45,733 bases of DNA from Flavobacterium sp. HJJ (GCF_015351475.1 NZ_JADKPR010000033.1:1-45733), one strand, 5' to 3'. Counted from the stretch's first letter, positions 25,065 through 34,101 are shown. Numbers and translations are program-made. Notes: a model not told the origin generated them from the letters alone.

Positions 25065-26618
25065 CTACCAAGCAATCGGACGGTAATCTTTCAAAAATTT
25101 TCCGCACCAATGTTTTCCGGTATTAATCCCGTCAAACAAAGGATCCATAACCCGCGCAGCGCCGTCAACAATATCCAATGGCGGCTGAAAATCCTGTTCT
25201 TCTTGTTTCCGCTTAGCCAGTTCTGCCGGGTCTTCGTCTGTTACCCAGCCAGTGTCTACGGCATTCATAAAAATCCCGTCCTTCGCAAGAGTACCAGCAG
25301 CTGTGTGCGTGAGCATATTCAGCGCGGCTTTGGCCATATTCGTATGCGGATGGCGGTCTTCCTTGAAATCACGGTAAAACTTCCCTTCCATCGCCGAAAC
25401 GTTAATGATATGTTTTTTTCCTGTATTGTCTTTCTTCATCACCTCCGAAAGACGGTTACACAATACAAAAGGCGCAACCGAATTGACCAATTGTACTTCA
25501 ATCATCTCTGTGGTTTCAATTTGGCCTAATTTTAATCGCCAGCTGTTTACTTTTCGCAAATCAACCTGCTGCAAATCGGCATCAAGTTCTCCTTCTGGAA
25601 AAACTTCCTGAGCAACTAATGCATTATCAAATGAATAAGGAATCTGCGACAATTTGGCGGAAGCCCGCAGACCAATTCCTGGTTCAGGACCATGCCAGGT
25701 TACCGGCATATTCTGATTGGAAGAAGCTCCCGAAGTCAGCACTTTTAATTCATCGAGACAATTGGTATGATCCAGTAATAATTCCTGCGCATCTTGTGGC
25801 AAAGAACCAATCGGAAGTTCTTCATTTTCCATCAAATGCGTATAAAAACCAGCAGGACGTCTCACCGTCTGTGCTGCATTATTAATCAGAATATCCAGTC
25901 GCCCGTATTTCTGTTCTATAAAATTGCAGAAGATCTCCACACTCGGAATATGACGCAGATCCAATCCGTGAATTTTCAGGCGGTGTCCCCATTCCATAAA
26001 ATCATCTTCTTTGGAAAACCGCAAAGCGGAATCTACGGGGAAACGGGTCGTAGCAATTACCGTTGCTCCTCCCCGCAAAAGCATCAGTGTGATATGATAA
26101 CCAATTTTTAGGCGAGAACCTGTAATTACTGCAATCTGCCCTTTTACATCGGCTGTCTGAAAACGTTTGGCATAGTTAAAATCACCACAATCCGTACACA
26201 TCGTGTCGTAAAAATGATGCATTTTGGTAAATTCCGTTTTGCATACATAACATTTTCTGGGTGTTTCCAGCTCTAATTGCTCTTTATTGGCAAGATCATT
26301 CATGCCCAACAATTTGGGAGCCACAAATACACTGGCTTCGCGAGCCGAACGAATTCCGGTTTCCTTGCGGGCCGTTCTGTCCCTCTTTTCCTGTTTGCGT
26401 TTGGCAACAGCCTTTCCGTCTTTTTTCCTCCGGATTAACTCATCGCGATCCGGACGGGCAAATTGACCTGCCACTTTGATTAAAGCAGTACGCTGTTCTT
26501 TCGGGATTTCAAAAATCTGATCGGTATCAGTATTTAATTCAGTCAAAACAGCAATGCATTGGTTAATTTCTTCCAATGTTATTGCAATTTTAGGTTCGAT
26601 TGCTTCCTTCGTCATCAT
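25065..26618 (-). CDS. Zinc-ribbon SDR-family protein lacking the catalytic tyrosine
   Basis: A 517-residue protein, twice the length of a classical short-chain dehydrogenase. Residues 1-120 are helical and basic (KAVAKRKQEKRDRTARKETG). A four-Cys zinc-ribbon follows: C123, C126, C141, C144. The Rossmann domain begins VITGSRLKIGYH (TGxxxxxG, 166-173) and includes LDILINNAAQT and, after a long insert, NVSAMEG (Ser408). Where SDRs have YxxxK, this has HTNMAKAALNML: Lys430 is kept but the Tyr is Thr426. Either another residue does the chemistry or it is a binding protein. I recall similar long SDRs in other Bacteroidota and in eukaryotes. A perfect -7 box is at 26657-26664. Confidence 0.8.
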   Translation of the reverse strand: MMTKEAIEPKIAITLEEINQCIAVLTELNTDTDQIFEIPKEQRTALIKVAGQFARPDRDELIRRKKDGKAVAKRKQEKRDRTARKETGIRSAREASVFVAPKLLGMNDLANKEQLELETPRKCYVCKTEFTKMHHFYDTMCTDCGDFNYAKRFQTADVKGQIAVITGSRLKIGYHITLMLLRGGATVIATTRFPVDSALRFSKEDDFMEWGHRLKIHGLDLRHIPSVEIFCNFIEQKYGRLDILINNAAQTVRRPAGFYTHLMENEELPIGSLPQDAQELLLDHTNCLDELKVLTSGASSNQNMPVTWHGPEPGIGLRASAKLSQIPYSFDNALVAQEVFPEGELDADLQQVDLRKVNSWRLKLGQIETTEMIEVQLVNSVAPFVLCNRLSEVMKKDNTGKKHIINVSAMEGKFYRDFKEDRHPHTNMAKAALNMLTHTAAGTLAKDGIFMNAVDTGWVTDEDPAELAKRKQEEQDFQPPLDIVDGAARVMDPLFDGINTGKHWCGKFLKDYRPIAW

Positions 26619-26656
26619 AAAAATTCATTGCGGTTCCCAGGTAATTTACAAGGGCG

Positions 26657-26664
26657 CAAAGATA
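26657..26664 (-). promoter_or_regulatory. -7 box TATCTTTG of the SDR gene
   Basis: A perfect TAnnTTTG match on the minus strand, 38 bases before the ATG at 26618. It faces away from the methyltransferase promoter at 26833. Confidence 0.6.
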
Positions 26665-26673
26665 GTTTTAATA

Positions 26674-26822
26674 CATGAATTTCACGAATTAAAAAGCATA
26701 TCGAAAAATTAGAACACGAATTTCACGCATTAGCATAAATTAAAATCTCAAAAATAATTTGTGAAATCTGTGTTTGTTTAAATAAAATTCGTGTCAATTC
26801 TTGAAATTCGTGTTTGTTTAAA
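26674..26822. repeat. CACGAATTTCA repeat cluster
   Basis: Several copies of ACGAATTTCACG (26674-26691, 26714-26731) and inverted copies TGAAATTCGTGTT lie here; 26713-26725 and 26802-26814 are exact 13-base inverted repeats, and GTGTTTGTTTAAA occurs directly at 26770-26782 and 26810-26822. They fill the divergent gap between two promoters. Confidence 0.7.
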
Positions 26823-26832
26823 ATTCTCTGAG

Positions 26833-26840
26833 TATCTTTG
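26833..26840 (+). promoter_or_regulatory. -7 box TATCTTTG of the methyltransferase gene
   Basis: A perfect TAnnTTTG match that ends only 5 bases before the ATG at 26846, so the message would be leaderless or nearly so. TTTG at 26813-26816 is a possible -33 box with 16-base spacing. Confidence 0.6.
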
Positions 26841-26845
26841 TTGCT

Positions 26846-27625
26846 ATGCTTTTTCAGATCAAATCCTATCTCAAATTCCTTTGGCATTCCAAGAATGAAC
26901 ATGCCGTACATTCGCCATTTGTTTTTTCTTTATTGACCAAATGTTTTTATGACAAGAAACCAAAACCCGAATATGAAGTTTTAAAAGAATATAGAAATTC
27001 GCTTTTGCAGAATAAAAACACTATCGAAGTAACTGATTTTGGGGCAGGTTCACGGGTTTTTAAATCTAATGCCAGACAGATTGCCCAAATAGCAAAAACT
27101 GCTGGTATTTCTGCAAAGCGAGCACAGTTATTATATCGAATAATTAATTATTTCCAGCCCGAAACTATATTGGAAATTGGAACTTCACTAGGGCTTGCCA
27201 CTTCTGCCCTGTCTTTGGGAAATCCGCAAGCGTCTATTACAACATTAGAAGGCTGTCCAAATACAATGGCAATTGCAAAAAATCAATTTAAACAATTTGG
27301 TTTAAACAGTATAAATTCTGTGGTAACCAAATTCAATAATTATTTAGGTGATTTTCAACTTTCGGCTTTCGACTTTCGACTTATCTACTTTGACGGAAAT
27401 CATTCCAAAAAAGCGACATTAGAATACTTTGAATTATTATTGCCAACAATAACCAATGAAACCGTCTGGATTTTTGATGACATTCACTGGTCTGCCGAAA
27501 TGGAAGGAGCTTGGGAAATTATAATCAATCATCCAAAGGTTACCGTAAGCATTGATACTTTTCAATGGGGACTGGTATTTTTCAGGTACGAGCAGCCCAA
27601 ACAGCATTTCATAATACGAACCTAG
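26846..27625 (+). CDS. Class I SAM-dependent methyltransferase (O-methyltransferase-like)
   Basis: A 259-residue soluble protein. The SAM-binding motif I is ETILEIGTSLGLATSAL (106-122), followed by an acidic residue after ITTLEGCP and a motif with LIYFDGNHSKKATLEYFE, DDIHWSAEME, as in the class I O-methyltransferase family 24-like group. The N-terminus AVHSPFVFSLL is characteristic of the flavobacterial version. The substrate is unknown. Carbonic anhydrase starts 24 bases after it and may share the message. Confidence 0.85.
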   Translation: MLFQIKSYLKFLWHSKNEHAVHSPFVFSLLTKCFYDKKPKPEYEVLKEYRNSLLQNKNTIEVTDFGAGSRVFKSNARQIAQIAKTAGISAKRAQLLYRIINYFQPETILEIGTSLGLATSALSLGNPQASITTLEGCPNTMAIAKNQFKQFGLNSINSVVTKFNNYLGDFQLSAFDFRLIYFDGNHSKKATLEYFELLLPTITNETVWIFDDIHWSAEMEGAWEIIINHPKVTVSIDTFQWGLVFFRYEQPKQHFIIRT

Positions 27626-27649
27626 CTTTATACTTTAAAAAATCACTTC

Positions 27650-28279
27650 ATGGATATCAAACAAATTTTTGAAAACAACCAAAATTGGATAATTAAACAG
27701 CTCCAGATCGACGAAGATTATTTTAAAAAACTAGGAAAAGGACAATCACCCGAATTTCTCTACATCGGCTGTTCGGACAGCCGTGTATCTGCCGAAGAGC
27801 TTATGGGACTGGAACCAGGAGAAGTTTTTGTGCACCGGAATATTGCCAACATGGTTCCAAATACTGACTTGAATTCTATGTCGGTTATCAATTATGCAGT
27901 TGTTCATTTAAAAGTAAATCATATTGTAGTCTGCGGGCATTATGGCTGTGGCGGTGTTCATGCGGCCATGCAGCAATCCGATTTGGGAATACTGAATCCT
28001 TGGCTGCGAAATATTAGAGATGTTTACCGAATCCATAGAAGAACCCTTGATGCCATTACGGATGACGAAGAAAAATACAAAAAACTGGTAGAGCTAAACG
28101 TTCAGGAACAATGCATCAATGTCATTAAAACTGCCGAAGTTCAAAAAGCATTTAGAGATCGAGAATTAAAAGTATATGGGTGGATTTTTGATATACATAA
28201 CGGACAATTAATTGACTTAAACATTGATTTTACCGAAATATTAAAGAATATAACCCAGATTTATAAAATATCGGACTAA
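27650..28279 (+). CDS. can: Beta-class carbonic anhydrase
   Basis: Hydrates CO2 to bicarbonate. The 209-residue protein carries the zinc ligands C41, H97 and C100 with the Asp43-Arg45 dyad, in IGCSDSRVSAEE and VCGHYGCGGVHAAM, and the conserved VFVHRNIANMV. It sits 24 bases after the methyltransferase gene and ends at a strong terminator (28319-28350). Confidence 0.96.
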   Translation: MDIKQIFENNQNWIIKQLQIDEDYFKKLGKGQSPEFLYIGCSDSRVSAEELMGLEPGEVFVHRNIANMVPNTDLNSMSVINYAVVHLKVNHIVVCGHYGCGGVHAAMQQSDLGILNPWLRNIRDVYRIHRRTLDAITDDEEKYKKLVELNVQEQCINVIKTAEVQKAFRDRELKVYGWIFDIHNGQLIDLNIDFTEILKNITQIYKISD

Positions 28280-28318
28280 TTGTATTTTATAAAATAAGCA
28301 TTCAAAGTATTCAATCAA

Positions 28319-28350
28319 AAAAAAGACAGTCACCCCCATGACTGTCTTTT
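28319..28350 (+). terminator. Terminator after carbonic anhydrase
   Basis: AAAAGACAGTCA (28321-28332) pairs with TGACTGTCTTTT (28339-28350) around a short C-rich loop, preceded by A and followed by T-rich sequence. Confidence 0.9.
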
Positions 28351-28808
28351 TATTAAAAATAACTTAACCTCTCAACCTTATTGCTAAATTTAACTATGCT
28401 AATAGTCAAAAAGTACTGGCGGCTATTATCAAAAATTTGAATTCTTAATAACTAGCACACAAAACTTAAAACTTTTATGACGTAAATCTACAATATAAAA
28501 ATCAAAACAGGCTAAAAAATATCGTTAAAATTAATTAAAAAATCGTTAAAATACGTTTTTTATAAATTTTAATCATTATTTACCTACTTAATTTATATTT
28601 GAATTACAGAAATAAGTACTCTGATTTATGAAATTGTAATATCGATTTCTATTGTGCTTAGTCAATAATATTACATTCAATAAACTGTAACAAAAAGCGA
28701 TCAAATGCTACTTATAATAAATTAAAAAGTCTTTTGTACTTTTAAAAACAAAATCAATAATCTGCACACGAGCCCTTGGGACGAACTGGCAAAGCAATCT
28801 AAATTCTA
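28351..28808. other. Gene-free AT-rich region upstream of the ABC ATPase gene
   Basis: About 460 bases without a credible coding frame (the longest starts give fewer than 20 codons). It contains a perfect -7 box TATATTTG at 28594-28601, repeated ATCGTTAAAAT motifs at about 28519-28554, and a weak TTAAAAAGT/ACTTTTAA hairpin at 28722-28745. If the box is used, the ATPase message has an untranslated leader of about 200 bases. Confidence 0.6.
28594..28601 (+). promoter_or_regulatory. -7 box TATATTTG upstream of the ABC ATPase gene
   Basis: A perfect TAnnTTTG match, 207 bases before the ATG at 28809. No TTG -33 box at the right distance, so it is only a candidate. Confidence 0.4.
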
Positions 28809-29495
28809 ATGAAAAACCCGCTTATAAAAATTACAAATATCAAAAGAGATTTTGTACTAGGAAACGAAATCGTTTATGTATTAAAAGGTATTGATCTTGA
28901 AATTAATAAGGGGGAATACGTAGCCTTAATGGGACCTTCAGGATCAGGAAAATCTACATTAATGAATTTATTGGGATGCTTAGACACACCAACATCCGGC
29001 AGCTATATTTTGAATGGAAAAGATGTCAGCCACATGAAAGATGATGAATTGGCCGAAATTAGAAATAAAGAAATTGGCTTTGTTTTCCAGACATTCAATC
29101 TTTTGCCAAGAACAACTGCTCTTGATAATGTAGCATTGCCGATGATTTATGCAGGCCACTCAAAATCCGAACGGACTGTACGCGCCACCGAAGTTCTTCA
29201 CCAAGTAAATCTAGGAGACAGAATGGATCACCAGCCCAATCAATTATCGGGAGGACAGCGTCAGCGTGTTGCGATAGCGCGGGCATTAGTCAACAAACCT
29301 TCTATTATACTTGCTGATGAGCCAACAGGAAATCTTGACAGCAAAACTTCATTGGAAATCATGAAGCTTTTTGGTGACATTCATGCTCAGGGAAACACTG
29401 TTATATTAGTAACTCACGAAGAAGAAATTGCTGCTTATGCACACAGGGTCATCCGCTTAAGAGACGGTCTTATTGAAAGTGACACAACTAAATAG
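28809..29495 (+). CDS. ABC transporter ATP-binding protein, LolD/MacB type
   Basis: A 228-residue ATPase subunit. Walker A is GPSGSGKST (42-50), the signature is LSGGQRQR (146-153), Walker B ends ADEPTGNLDS, and the switch His203 is in VTHEEEIA. The sequence around FVFQTFNLLPRTTALDNVALPM is typical of the LolD/MacB/FtsE group that works with FtsX-like permeases in lipoprotein release or efflux. No permease gene is adjacent, so the partner lies elsewhere. A long AT-rich leader precedes it. Confidence 0.9.
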   Translation: MKNPLIKITNIKRDFVLGNEIVYVLKGIDLEINKGEYVALMGPSGSGKSTLMNLLGCLDTPTSGSYILNGKDVSHMKDDELAEIRNKEIGFVFQTFNLLPRTTALDNVALPMIYAGHSKSERTVRATEVLHQVNLGDRMDHQPNQLSGGQRQRVAIARALVNKPSIILADEPTGNLDSKTSLEIMKLFGDIHAQGNTVILVTHEEEIAAYAHRVIRLRDGLIESDTTK

Positions 29496-29509
29496 TGTAT
29501 TTGTTGAAT

Positions 29510-29573
29510 TGTTAAATCGTTTATTCGTTGAATTGATTGAGCAACTAAAGAATTGAAAGATTAAACGGTTTAA
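29510..29573. repeat. Inverted repeat between ABC ATPase and adenosyltransferase genes
   Basis: GTTAAATCGTTTA (29510-29522) and TAAACGGTTTAAC (29561-29573) are inverted with 12 of 13 matches, inside a patch built from TTGAATTG and CGATTAAAC units. It may be a weak terminator or an intergenic repeat. Confidence 0.5.
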
Positions 29574-29612
29574 CGATTTCCGATTAAACAACTAACCGAT
29601 TAAACAGCAAAA

Positions 29613-30182
29613 ATGAAAGTATACACAAAAACCGGAGACGGCGGAACAACTGCTCTTTTTGGCGGTACACGTGTACCAAAAGACCACGCCCGCATTGAAA
29701 GTTACGGAACCGTTGACGAATTAAATTCCTATATCGGGCTTATTCGCGATCAGGAAATAAACAGCCATTACAAAGATGTGTTAATTGAAATACAGGACAG
29801 GCTTTTTACCATTGGTGCAATTCTGGCTACTCCGCCGGAAAAAGAAATCATGAAAAACGGAGAACTCCGCTTAAAAAAACTTGGAATAACCGAACCTGAC
29901 ATCGAATTTTTAGAGAAAGAGATAGACACAATGGAAGAAGTGCTCCCGCCAATGACTCATTTCGTTTTACCAGGCGGACATCAAACAGTGTCATATTGTC
30001 ATATAACAAGATGCGTTTGCCGGCGTGCCGAACGTTTAGCGGTACATTTAAGTCATAATGAGCCAGTTGCCGAAATAGCAATTAAATACTTAAACCGACT
30101 TTCTGACTATCTTTTTGTATTGGCACGAAAGTTGTCATTTGATTTAAACGCTGAAGAAGTAAAATGGATACCTAGGAAATAG
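29613..30182 (+). CDS. Cob(I)alamin adenosyltransferase, PduO/MMAB type
   Basis: Transfers adenosyl from ATP to cob(I)alamin, giving the coenzyme form of vitamin B12. The 189 residues match the family: MKVYTKTGDGGTTALFGGTR (ATP site), YGTVDELNSYIGL, FVLPGGHQT, and the C-terminal helix TRCVCRRAERLAVHL, with LNRLSDYLFVLAR after it. No B12 synthesis genes are present, which fits a cell that salvages the vitamin, for example for methylmalonyl-CoA mutase. Confidence 0.93.
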   Translation: MKVYTKTGDGGTTALFGGTRVPKDHARIESYGTVDELNSYIGLIRDQEINSHYKDVLIEIQDRLFTIGAILATPPEKEIMKNGELRLKKLGITEPDIEFLEKEIDTMEEVLPPMTHFVLPGGHQTVSYCHITRCVCRRAERLAVHLSHNEPVAEIAIKYLNRLSDYLFVLARKLSFDLNAEEVKWIPRK

Positions 30183-30306
30183 GATTTCAGACTGAAAATT
30201 AACAATTTTTGATATTAAATTTAAAATCAAAAATCGTTAGTGATAAATCAAAAATCAGCAATCGTTAATACGTTCTTAACTTTACAAAAAATAAATCGTT
30301 TTTTAC

Positions 30307-30336
30307 TTGTCTTTTTCAGTAAAAAATTTATTTTTG
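30307..30336 (+). promoter_or_regulatory. Promoter of the DUF2795 gene
   Basis: TTG (30307-30309), 19 bases, then TATTTTTG (30329-30336): an exact Bacteroidota -33/-7 pair, 21 bases before ATG 30358. It excludes the in-frame TTG at 30307 as a start. Confidence 0.85.
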
Positions 30337-30357
30337 CACAAAACTAAATCGATAGAT

Positions 30358-30579
30358 ATGTATTGGACATTAGAATTAGCATCATATTTAAGCGATGCAC
30401 CGTGGCCTGCGAACAAAGACGAACTTATTGACTACGCTATTAGAGCCGGTGCTCCATTAGAAGTGGTAGAAAACCTTCAATCAATTGAGGATGAAGGCGA
30501 GATATATGAATCAATGGAAGAAATTTGGCCAGATTATCCAACTGACGAAGATTATCTTTGGAACGAGGATGAATATTAA
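30358..30579 (+). CDS. DUF2795 domain-containing small acidic protein
   Basis: A 73-residue protein starting MYWTLELASYLSDAPWPANK. ELIDYAIRAGAPLEVVENLQ is the DUF2795 core, and the tail is strongly acidic (EEIWPDYPTDEDYLWNEDEY). The start is ATG 30358 because the promoter lies just upstream. Function unknown; it is a single-gene unit ending at a hairpin before secA, a neighbourhood that is common in Flavobacteriia. Confidence 0.85.
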   Translation: MYWTLELASYLSDAPWPANKDELIDYAIRAGAPLEVVENLQSIEDEGEIYESMEEIWPDYPTDEDYLWNEDEY

Positions 30580-30592
30580 AAAGTAAACCAAG

Positions 30593-30620
30593 AAAAAGTC
30601 TCAAAAGAGGCTTTTTTTTT
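30593..30620 (+). terminator. Terminator after the DUF2795 gene
   Basis: AAAAAGTCTC (30593-30602) pairs with GAGGCTTTTT (30607-30616) with one G-T pair and an AAAA loop, then further T. Confidence 0.75.
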
Positions 30621-30664
30621 GTTTAAATTTACGCAGATATATTAAATAGAAATAAAAACAGATC

Positions 30665-33600
30665 ATGAGTTTCATAAACAGTATTATTAAAATCTTTGTT
30701 GGAGATAAATCCGAGAAAGACGTAAAAGCTTTACAGCCGTATTTAAATAAAATAAAGACTTTTGAAAGCACTTTACAAGCTTTGTCACATGACGAATTAA
30801 GAGCCAGAACCGTTTTTTTTAAAGAAAAAATAAAACAGGCCCGTGCCGAAAAAGATGCTAAAATTGCTTCTCTTAAACTGGAAGTAGACAGCATTGAAGA
30901 TATTGACAAACGCGAAGATATTTATATTGCTATTGATGCTCTTGAAAAAGAAGCTTATGATATCTCTGAAAAAACACTGATGGAAATTCTTCCAGAAGCT
31001 TTTTCTGTAGTTAAGGAAACTGCAAGACGTTTCAAAGAAAACTCACAAATAACTGTTACTGCTACGGCAAAAGACAGAGAACTTTCAGCTTCAAAAAGCT
31101 ATATTACCCTTGAAGGAGACAATGCTGTCTGGGCTAACAAATGGAATGCAGCCGGAAAAGACATTACCTGGGATATGATTCACTATGACGTACAATTAAT
31201 TGGCGGAATGGTACTGCACGAAGGTAAAGTTGCCGAGATGCAGACAGGAGAAGGAAAAACATTAGTGGCGACTCTGCCTTTATACTTAAATGCCTTGACT
31301 GGAAACGGAGTACATTTGGTAACAGTGAATGATTACTTAGCAAAACGTGACAGCACATGGAAAGCTCCTCTATTCGAATTTCACGGATTGACTGTTGACT
31401 GTATCGACAATCACCAGCCTAGTACTGAAGGAAGAAGAAATGCTTATAATGCTGACATTACTTATGGTACCAATAACGAATTCGGATTTGATTACCTAAG
31501 AGATAACATGGCGCATTCTCCTGAAGATTTAGTTCAGAGAAAACACAATTTTGCCATTGTCGATGAGGTCGATTCGGTTTTAATTGATGATGCCCGTACA
31601 CCTCTTATTATTTCAGGACCAGTTCCACAGGGAGATCGTCATGAATTCAATGAATTGAAGCCAAAAATTGAAAATCTGGTAGCCTTGCAGCGTCAATTAG
31701 CGAATGGTTTTCTTGCCGAATCAAAAAAATTAATCAAAGAAGGAAACACAAAAGATGGCGGTTTCTTATTATTAAGAGCGTATAGAAGTTTACCAAAAAA
31801 CAAAGCCTTAATTAAATTTTTGAGTGAAGAAGGAATTAAGCAGTTACTTCAAAAAACCGAAAATCAATACATGCAGGACAACAACCGCGAAATGCCAAAA
31901 GTGGATGAAGCACTGTATTTTGTAATTGAAGAAAAAAATAATCAGGTAAGCTTAACTGATAATGGTATCAAATTCCTATCAGGAGACACTGATTCTAACT
32001 TTTTCGTACTTCCAGATATTGGAACCGAAATTGCTGCAATTGAAAAGAAAAAATTAGACAAAGATGCTGAAGCTGAAGAAAAAGAACGTTTGTTTCAAGA
32101 TTTTGGAGTAAAAAGCGAGCGTATTCACACCCTTACACAGCTTTTGAAAGCCTACACTCTTTTTGAAAAGGATGTAGAATATGTAATCATGGATAACAAA
32201 ATCATGATTGTAGATGAGCAGACAGGCCGTATTATGGATGGCCGTCGTTACTCAGACGGATTGCACCAGGCAATTGAGGCAAAAGAAAGCGTAAAAATTG
32301 AGGCAGCTACACAAACATTTGCAACAGTTACATTACAGAACTATTTTAGAATGTACAGCAAATTGGCTGGTATGACAGGAACTGCCGTAACTGAAGCTGG
32401 CGAGCTTTGGGAAATTTACAAACTGGATGTTGTTGAAATTCCAACAAACCGTGGAATTGCGAGAATAGACAAAGAAGATTATATCTATAAAACTACCCGT
32501 GAAAAATTCAACGCCGTTATCGAGGATGTAACCGAATTATCCAAAGCTGGAAGACCGGTACTTATTGGTACAACTTCTGTTGAAATATCCGAATTATTAA
32601 GCCGTATGCTTAAAATGAGAGGTGTTACACACAACGTTTTGAATGCAAAAATGCACAAGCAAGAGGCTCAAATCGTTGAGGAAGCTGGTAAAGCAGGTGT
32701 AGTTACTATCGCAACCAATATGGCAGGCCGTGGTACCGATATTAAATTGACTCCAGAAGTGAAAGCAGCAGGAGGTTTGGCAATTGTAGGTACAGAGCGT
32801 CACGATTCACGTCGTGTAGACCGTCAGTTACGCGGTCGTGCTGGTCGTCAAGGAGATCCTGGAAGTTCACAGTTTTATGTTTCTCTTGAAGACAATTTGA
32901 TGCGTTTATTTGGTTCTGAAAGAGTAGCCAAAGTTATGGACAGAATGGGACTACAGGAAGGTGAAGTTATTCAGCATTCTATGATGACTAAATCTATCGA
33001 ACGCGCTCAGAAAAAAGTAGAAGAAAACAACTTTGGTGTTCGTAAACGTTTATTAGAATATGATGACGTAATGAATGCGCAGCGTGAAGTAGTTTACAAA
33101 CGCCGCCGCCATGCTTTATTTGGGGAGCGTTTGAAACTGGATATCGCCAACATGCTTTATGATACCTGTGAAGTGATTGTAGATGAAAGCAAAGCTAAAA
33201 ACAGTTTTAAAGATTTTGAATTCGAAATTATTCGTAATTTCTCATTCACATCACCAGTATCTCAAGACGATTTCACTAAACTGACTGAAATTGAGATTAC
33301 AGGAAAACTATACAAAGCAGCTCTCGAATTTTATACTCAAAAAACAGAAAGAAGTGCCAGAGAAGCATTCCCTATTATCAAAAATGTTTACGAAGACAGA
33401 AACAATCATTTTGAACGAATCGTAGTTCCGTTTACTGATGGAATAAAAATGTTCAATGTTGTAACTGATTTGAAGAAAGCATACGAAACAGAAGGAAATC
33501 AATTGGTTGCCGATTTCGAAAAGAATATCACTCTGTCTATCGTTGACGAAGCTTGGAAAAAACATTTACGTAAAATGGATGAATTGAAACAATCAGTTCA

Positions 33601-34006
33601 ATTGGCTGTTCACGAACAAAAAGATCCATTGCTTATTTATAAATTGGAAGCGTTCAACTTGTTCCGTGGCATGCTTGACAATGTAAACAAAGAGGTAATT
33701 TCATTCTTGTTCAAAGGTGATTTACCTGCTCAAAATGCTCCTGTTATTGAAGAAGCCAAAATTGAGCGCCAAGTGGAAGATTACAAATTAAGTAAAGACG
33801 AAATTCCAAACAGCGAAAATTCCAATCGTGAGGCAGGAGAAACACAGCAGCGCCAAGTTACTGAAACTATCGTTCGTGACCAGCCAAAAATAAACCGTAA
33901 TGATACAGTAACGATCCAAAATGTAGCTAACGGACAGACACAGGAATTAAAATACAAGAAAGCCGAAAGTTTAATCGCAAGCGGTGCCTGGGTTTTAGTT
34001 TCTTAA
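30665..34006 (+). CDS. secA: Preprotein translocase ATPase SecA
   Basis: The motor that pushes unfolded proteins through SecYEG. At 1113 residues it is longer than E. coli SecA (901). The first ATPase domain has MQTGEGKTLVATLPLYL (about 192-208) and the DEAD-like IVDEVDSVLIDDARTPLI; the second has GTTSVEISELLSRML, VTIATNMAGRGTDIKL and RQLRGRAGRQGDPGSSQFY. An extra segment of about 120 residues after the DEVD block (around LANGFLAESKKLIKEG) is typical of Bacteroidota. The C-terminal CxCx8CH zinc motif is missing; instead the tail ends KYKKAESLIASGAWVLVS. Confidence 0.98.
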   Translation: MSFINSIIKIFVGDKSEKDVKALQPYLNKIKTFESTLQALSHDELRARTVFFKEKIKQARAEKDAKIASLKLEVDSIEDIDKREDIYIAIDALEKEAYDISEKTLMEILPEAFSVVKETARRFKENSQITVTATAKDRELSASKSYITLEGDNAVWANKWNAAGKDITWDMIHYDVQLIGGMVLHEGKVAEMQTGEGKTLVATLPLYLNALTGNGVHLVTVNDYLAKRDSTWKAPLFEFHGLTVDCIDNHQPSTEGRRNAYNADITYGTNNEFGFDYLRDNMAHSPEDLVQRKHNFAIVDEVDSVLIDDARTPLIISGPVPQGDRHEFNELKPKIENLVALQRQLANGFLAESKKLIKEGNTKDGGFLLLRAYRSLPKNKALIKFLSEEGIKQLLQKTENQYMQDNNREMPKVDEALYFVIEEKNNQVSLTDNGIKFLSGDTDSNFFVLPDIGTEIAAIEKKKLDKDAEAEEKERLFQDFGVKSERIHTLTQLLKAYTLFEKDVEYVIMDNKIMIVDEQTGRIMDGRRYSDGLHQAIEAKESVKIEAATQTFATVTLQNYFRMYSKLAGMTGTAVTEAGELWEIYKLDVVEIPTNRGIARIDKEDYIYKTTREKFNAVIEDVTELSKAGRPVLIGTTSVEISELLSRMLKMRGVTHNVLNAKMHKQEAQIVEEAGKAGVVTIATNMAGRGTDIKLTPEVKAAGGLAIVGTERHDSRRVDRQLRGRAGRQGDPGSSQFYVSLEDNLMRLFGSERVAKVMDRMGLQEGEVIQHSMMTKSIERAQKKVEENNFGVRKRLLEYDDVMNAQREVVYKRRRHALFGERLKLDIANMLYDTCEVIVDESKAKNSFKDFEFEIIRNFSFTSPVSQDDFTKLTEIEITGKLYKAALEFYTQKTERSAREAFPIIKNVYEDRNNHFERIVVPFTDGIKMFNVVTDLKKAYETEGNQLVADFEKNITLSIVDEAWKKHLRKMDELKQSVQLAVHEQKDPLLIYKLEAFNLFRGMLDNVNKEVISFLFKGDLPAQNAPVIEEAKIERQVEDYKLSKDEIPNSENSNREAGETQQRQVTETIVRDQPKINRNDTVTIQNVANGQTQELKYKKAESLIASGAWVLVS

Positions 34007-34026
34007 ATATAAAACCGGTTAATCTG

Positions 34027-34060
34027 AATCCCCAATTACGAAAGTAGTTGGGGATTTTTT
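34027..34060 (+). terminator. Terminator of secA
   Basis: AATCCCCAATTAC (34027-34039) and GTAGTTGGGGATT (34044-34056) form a stem closed by a GAAA tetraloop, followed by T. It lies 21 bases past the secA stop. Confidence 0.9.
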
Positions 34061-34093
34061 ATTAAAAGACAAAATTATCTTAAAAATATATCT

Positions 34094-34101
34094 TATTTTT
34101 G
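34094..34101 (+). promoter_or_regulatory. -7 box TATTTTTG of the CNGNC gene
   Basis: A perfect TAnnTTTG match 19 bases before the CTG codon proposed as the start at 34121. The spacing fits that start better than the TTG at 34160. Confidence 0.6.

Noticed and set aside
26674..26822. CRISPR-like array
   Set aside because: Repeat units are short, unevenly spaced and in both orientations, with no constant spacers and no cas genes.
30307..30357. TTG 30307 as start of the DUF2795 gene
   Set aside because: It is the -33 element of an exact promoter whose -7 box lies between it and ATG 30358.
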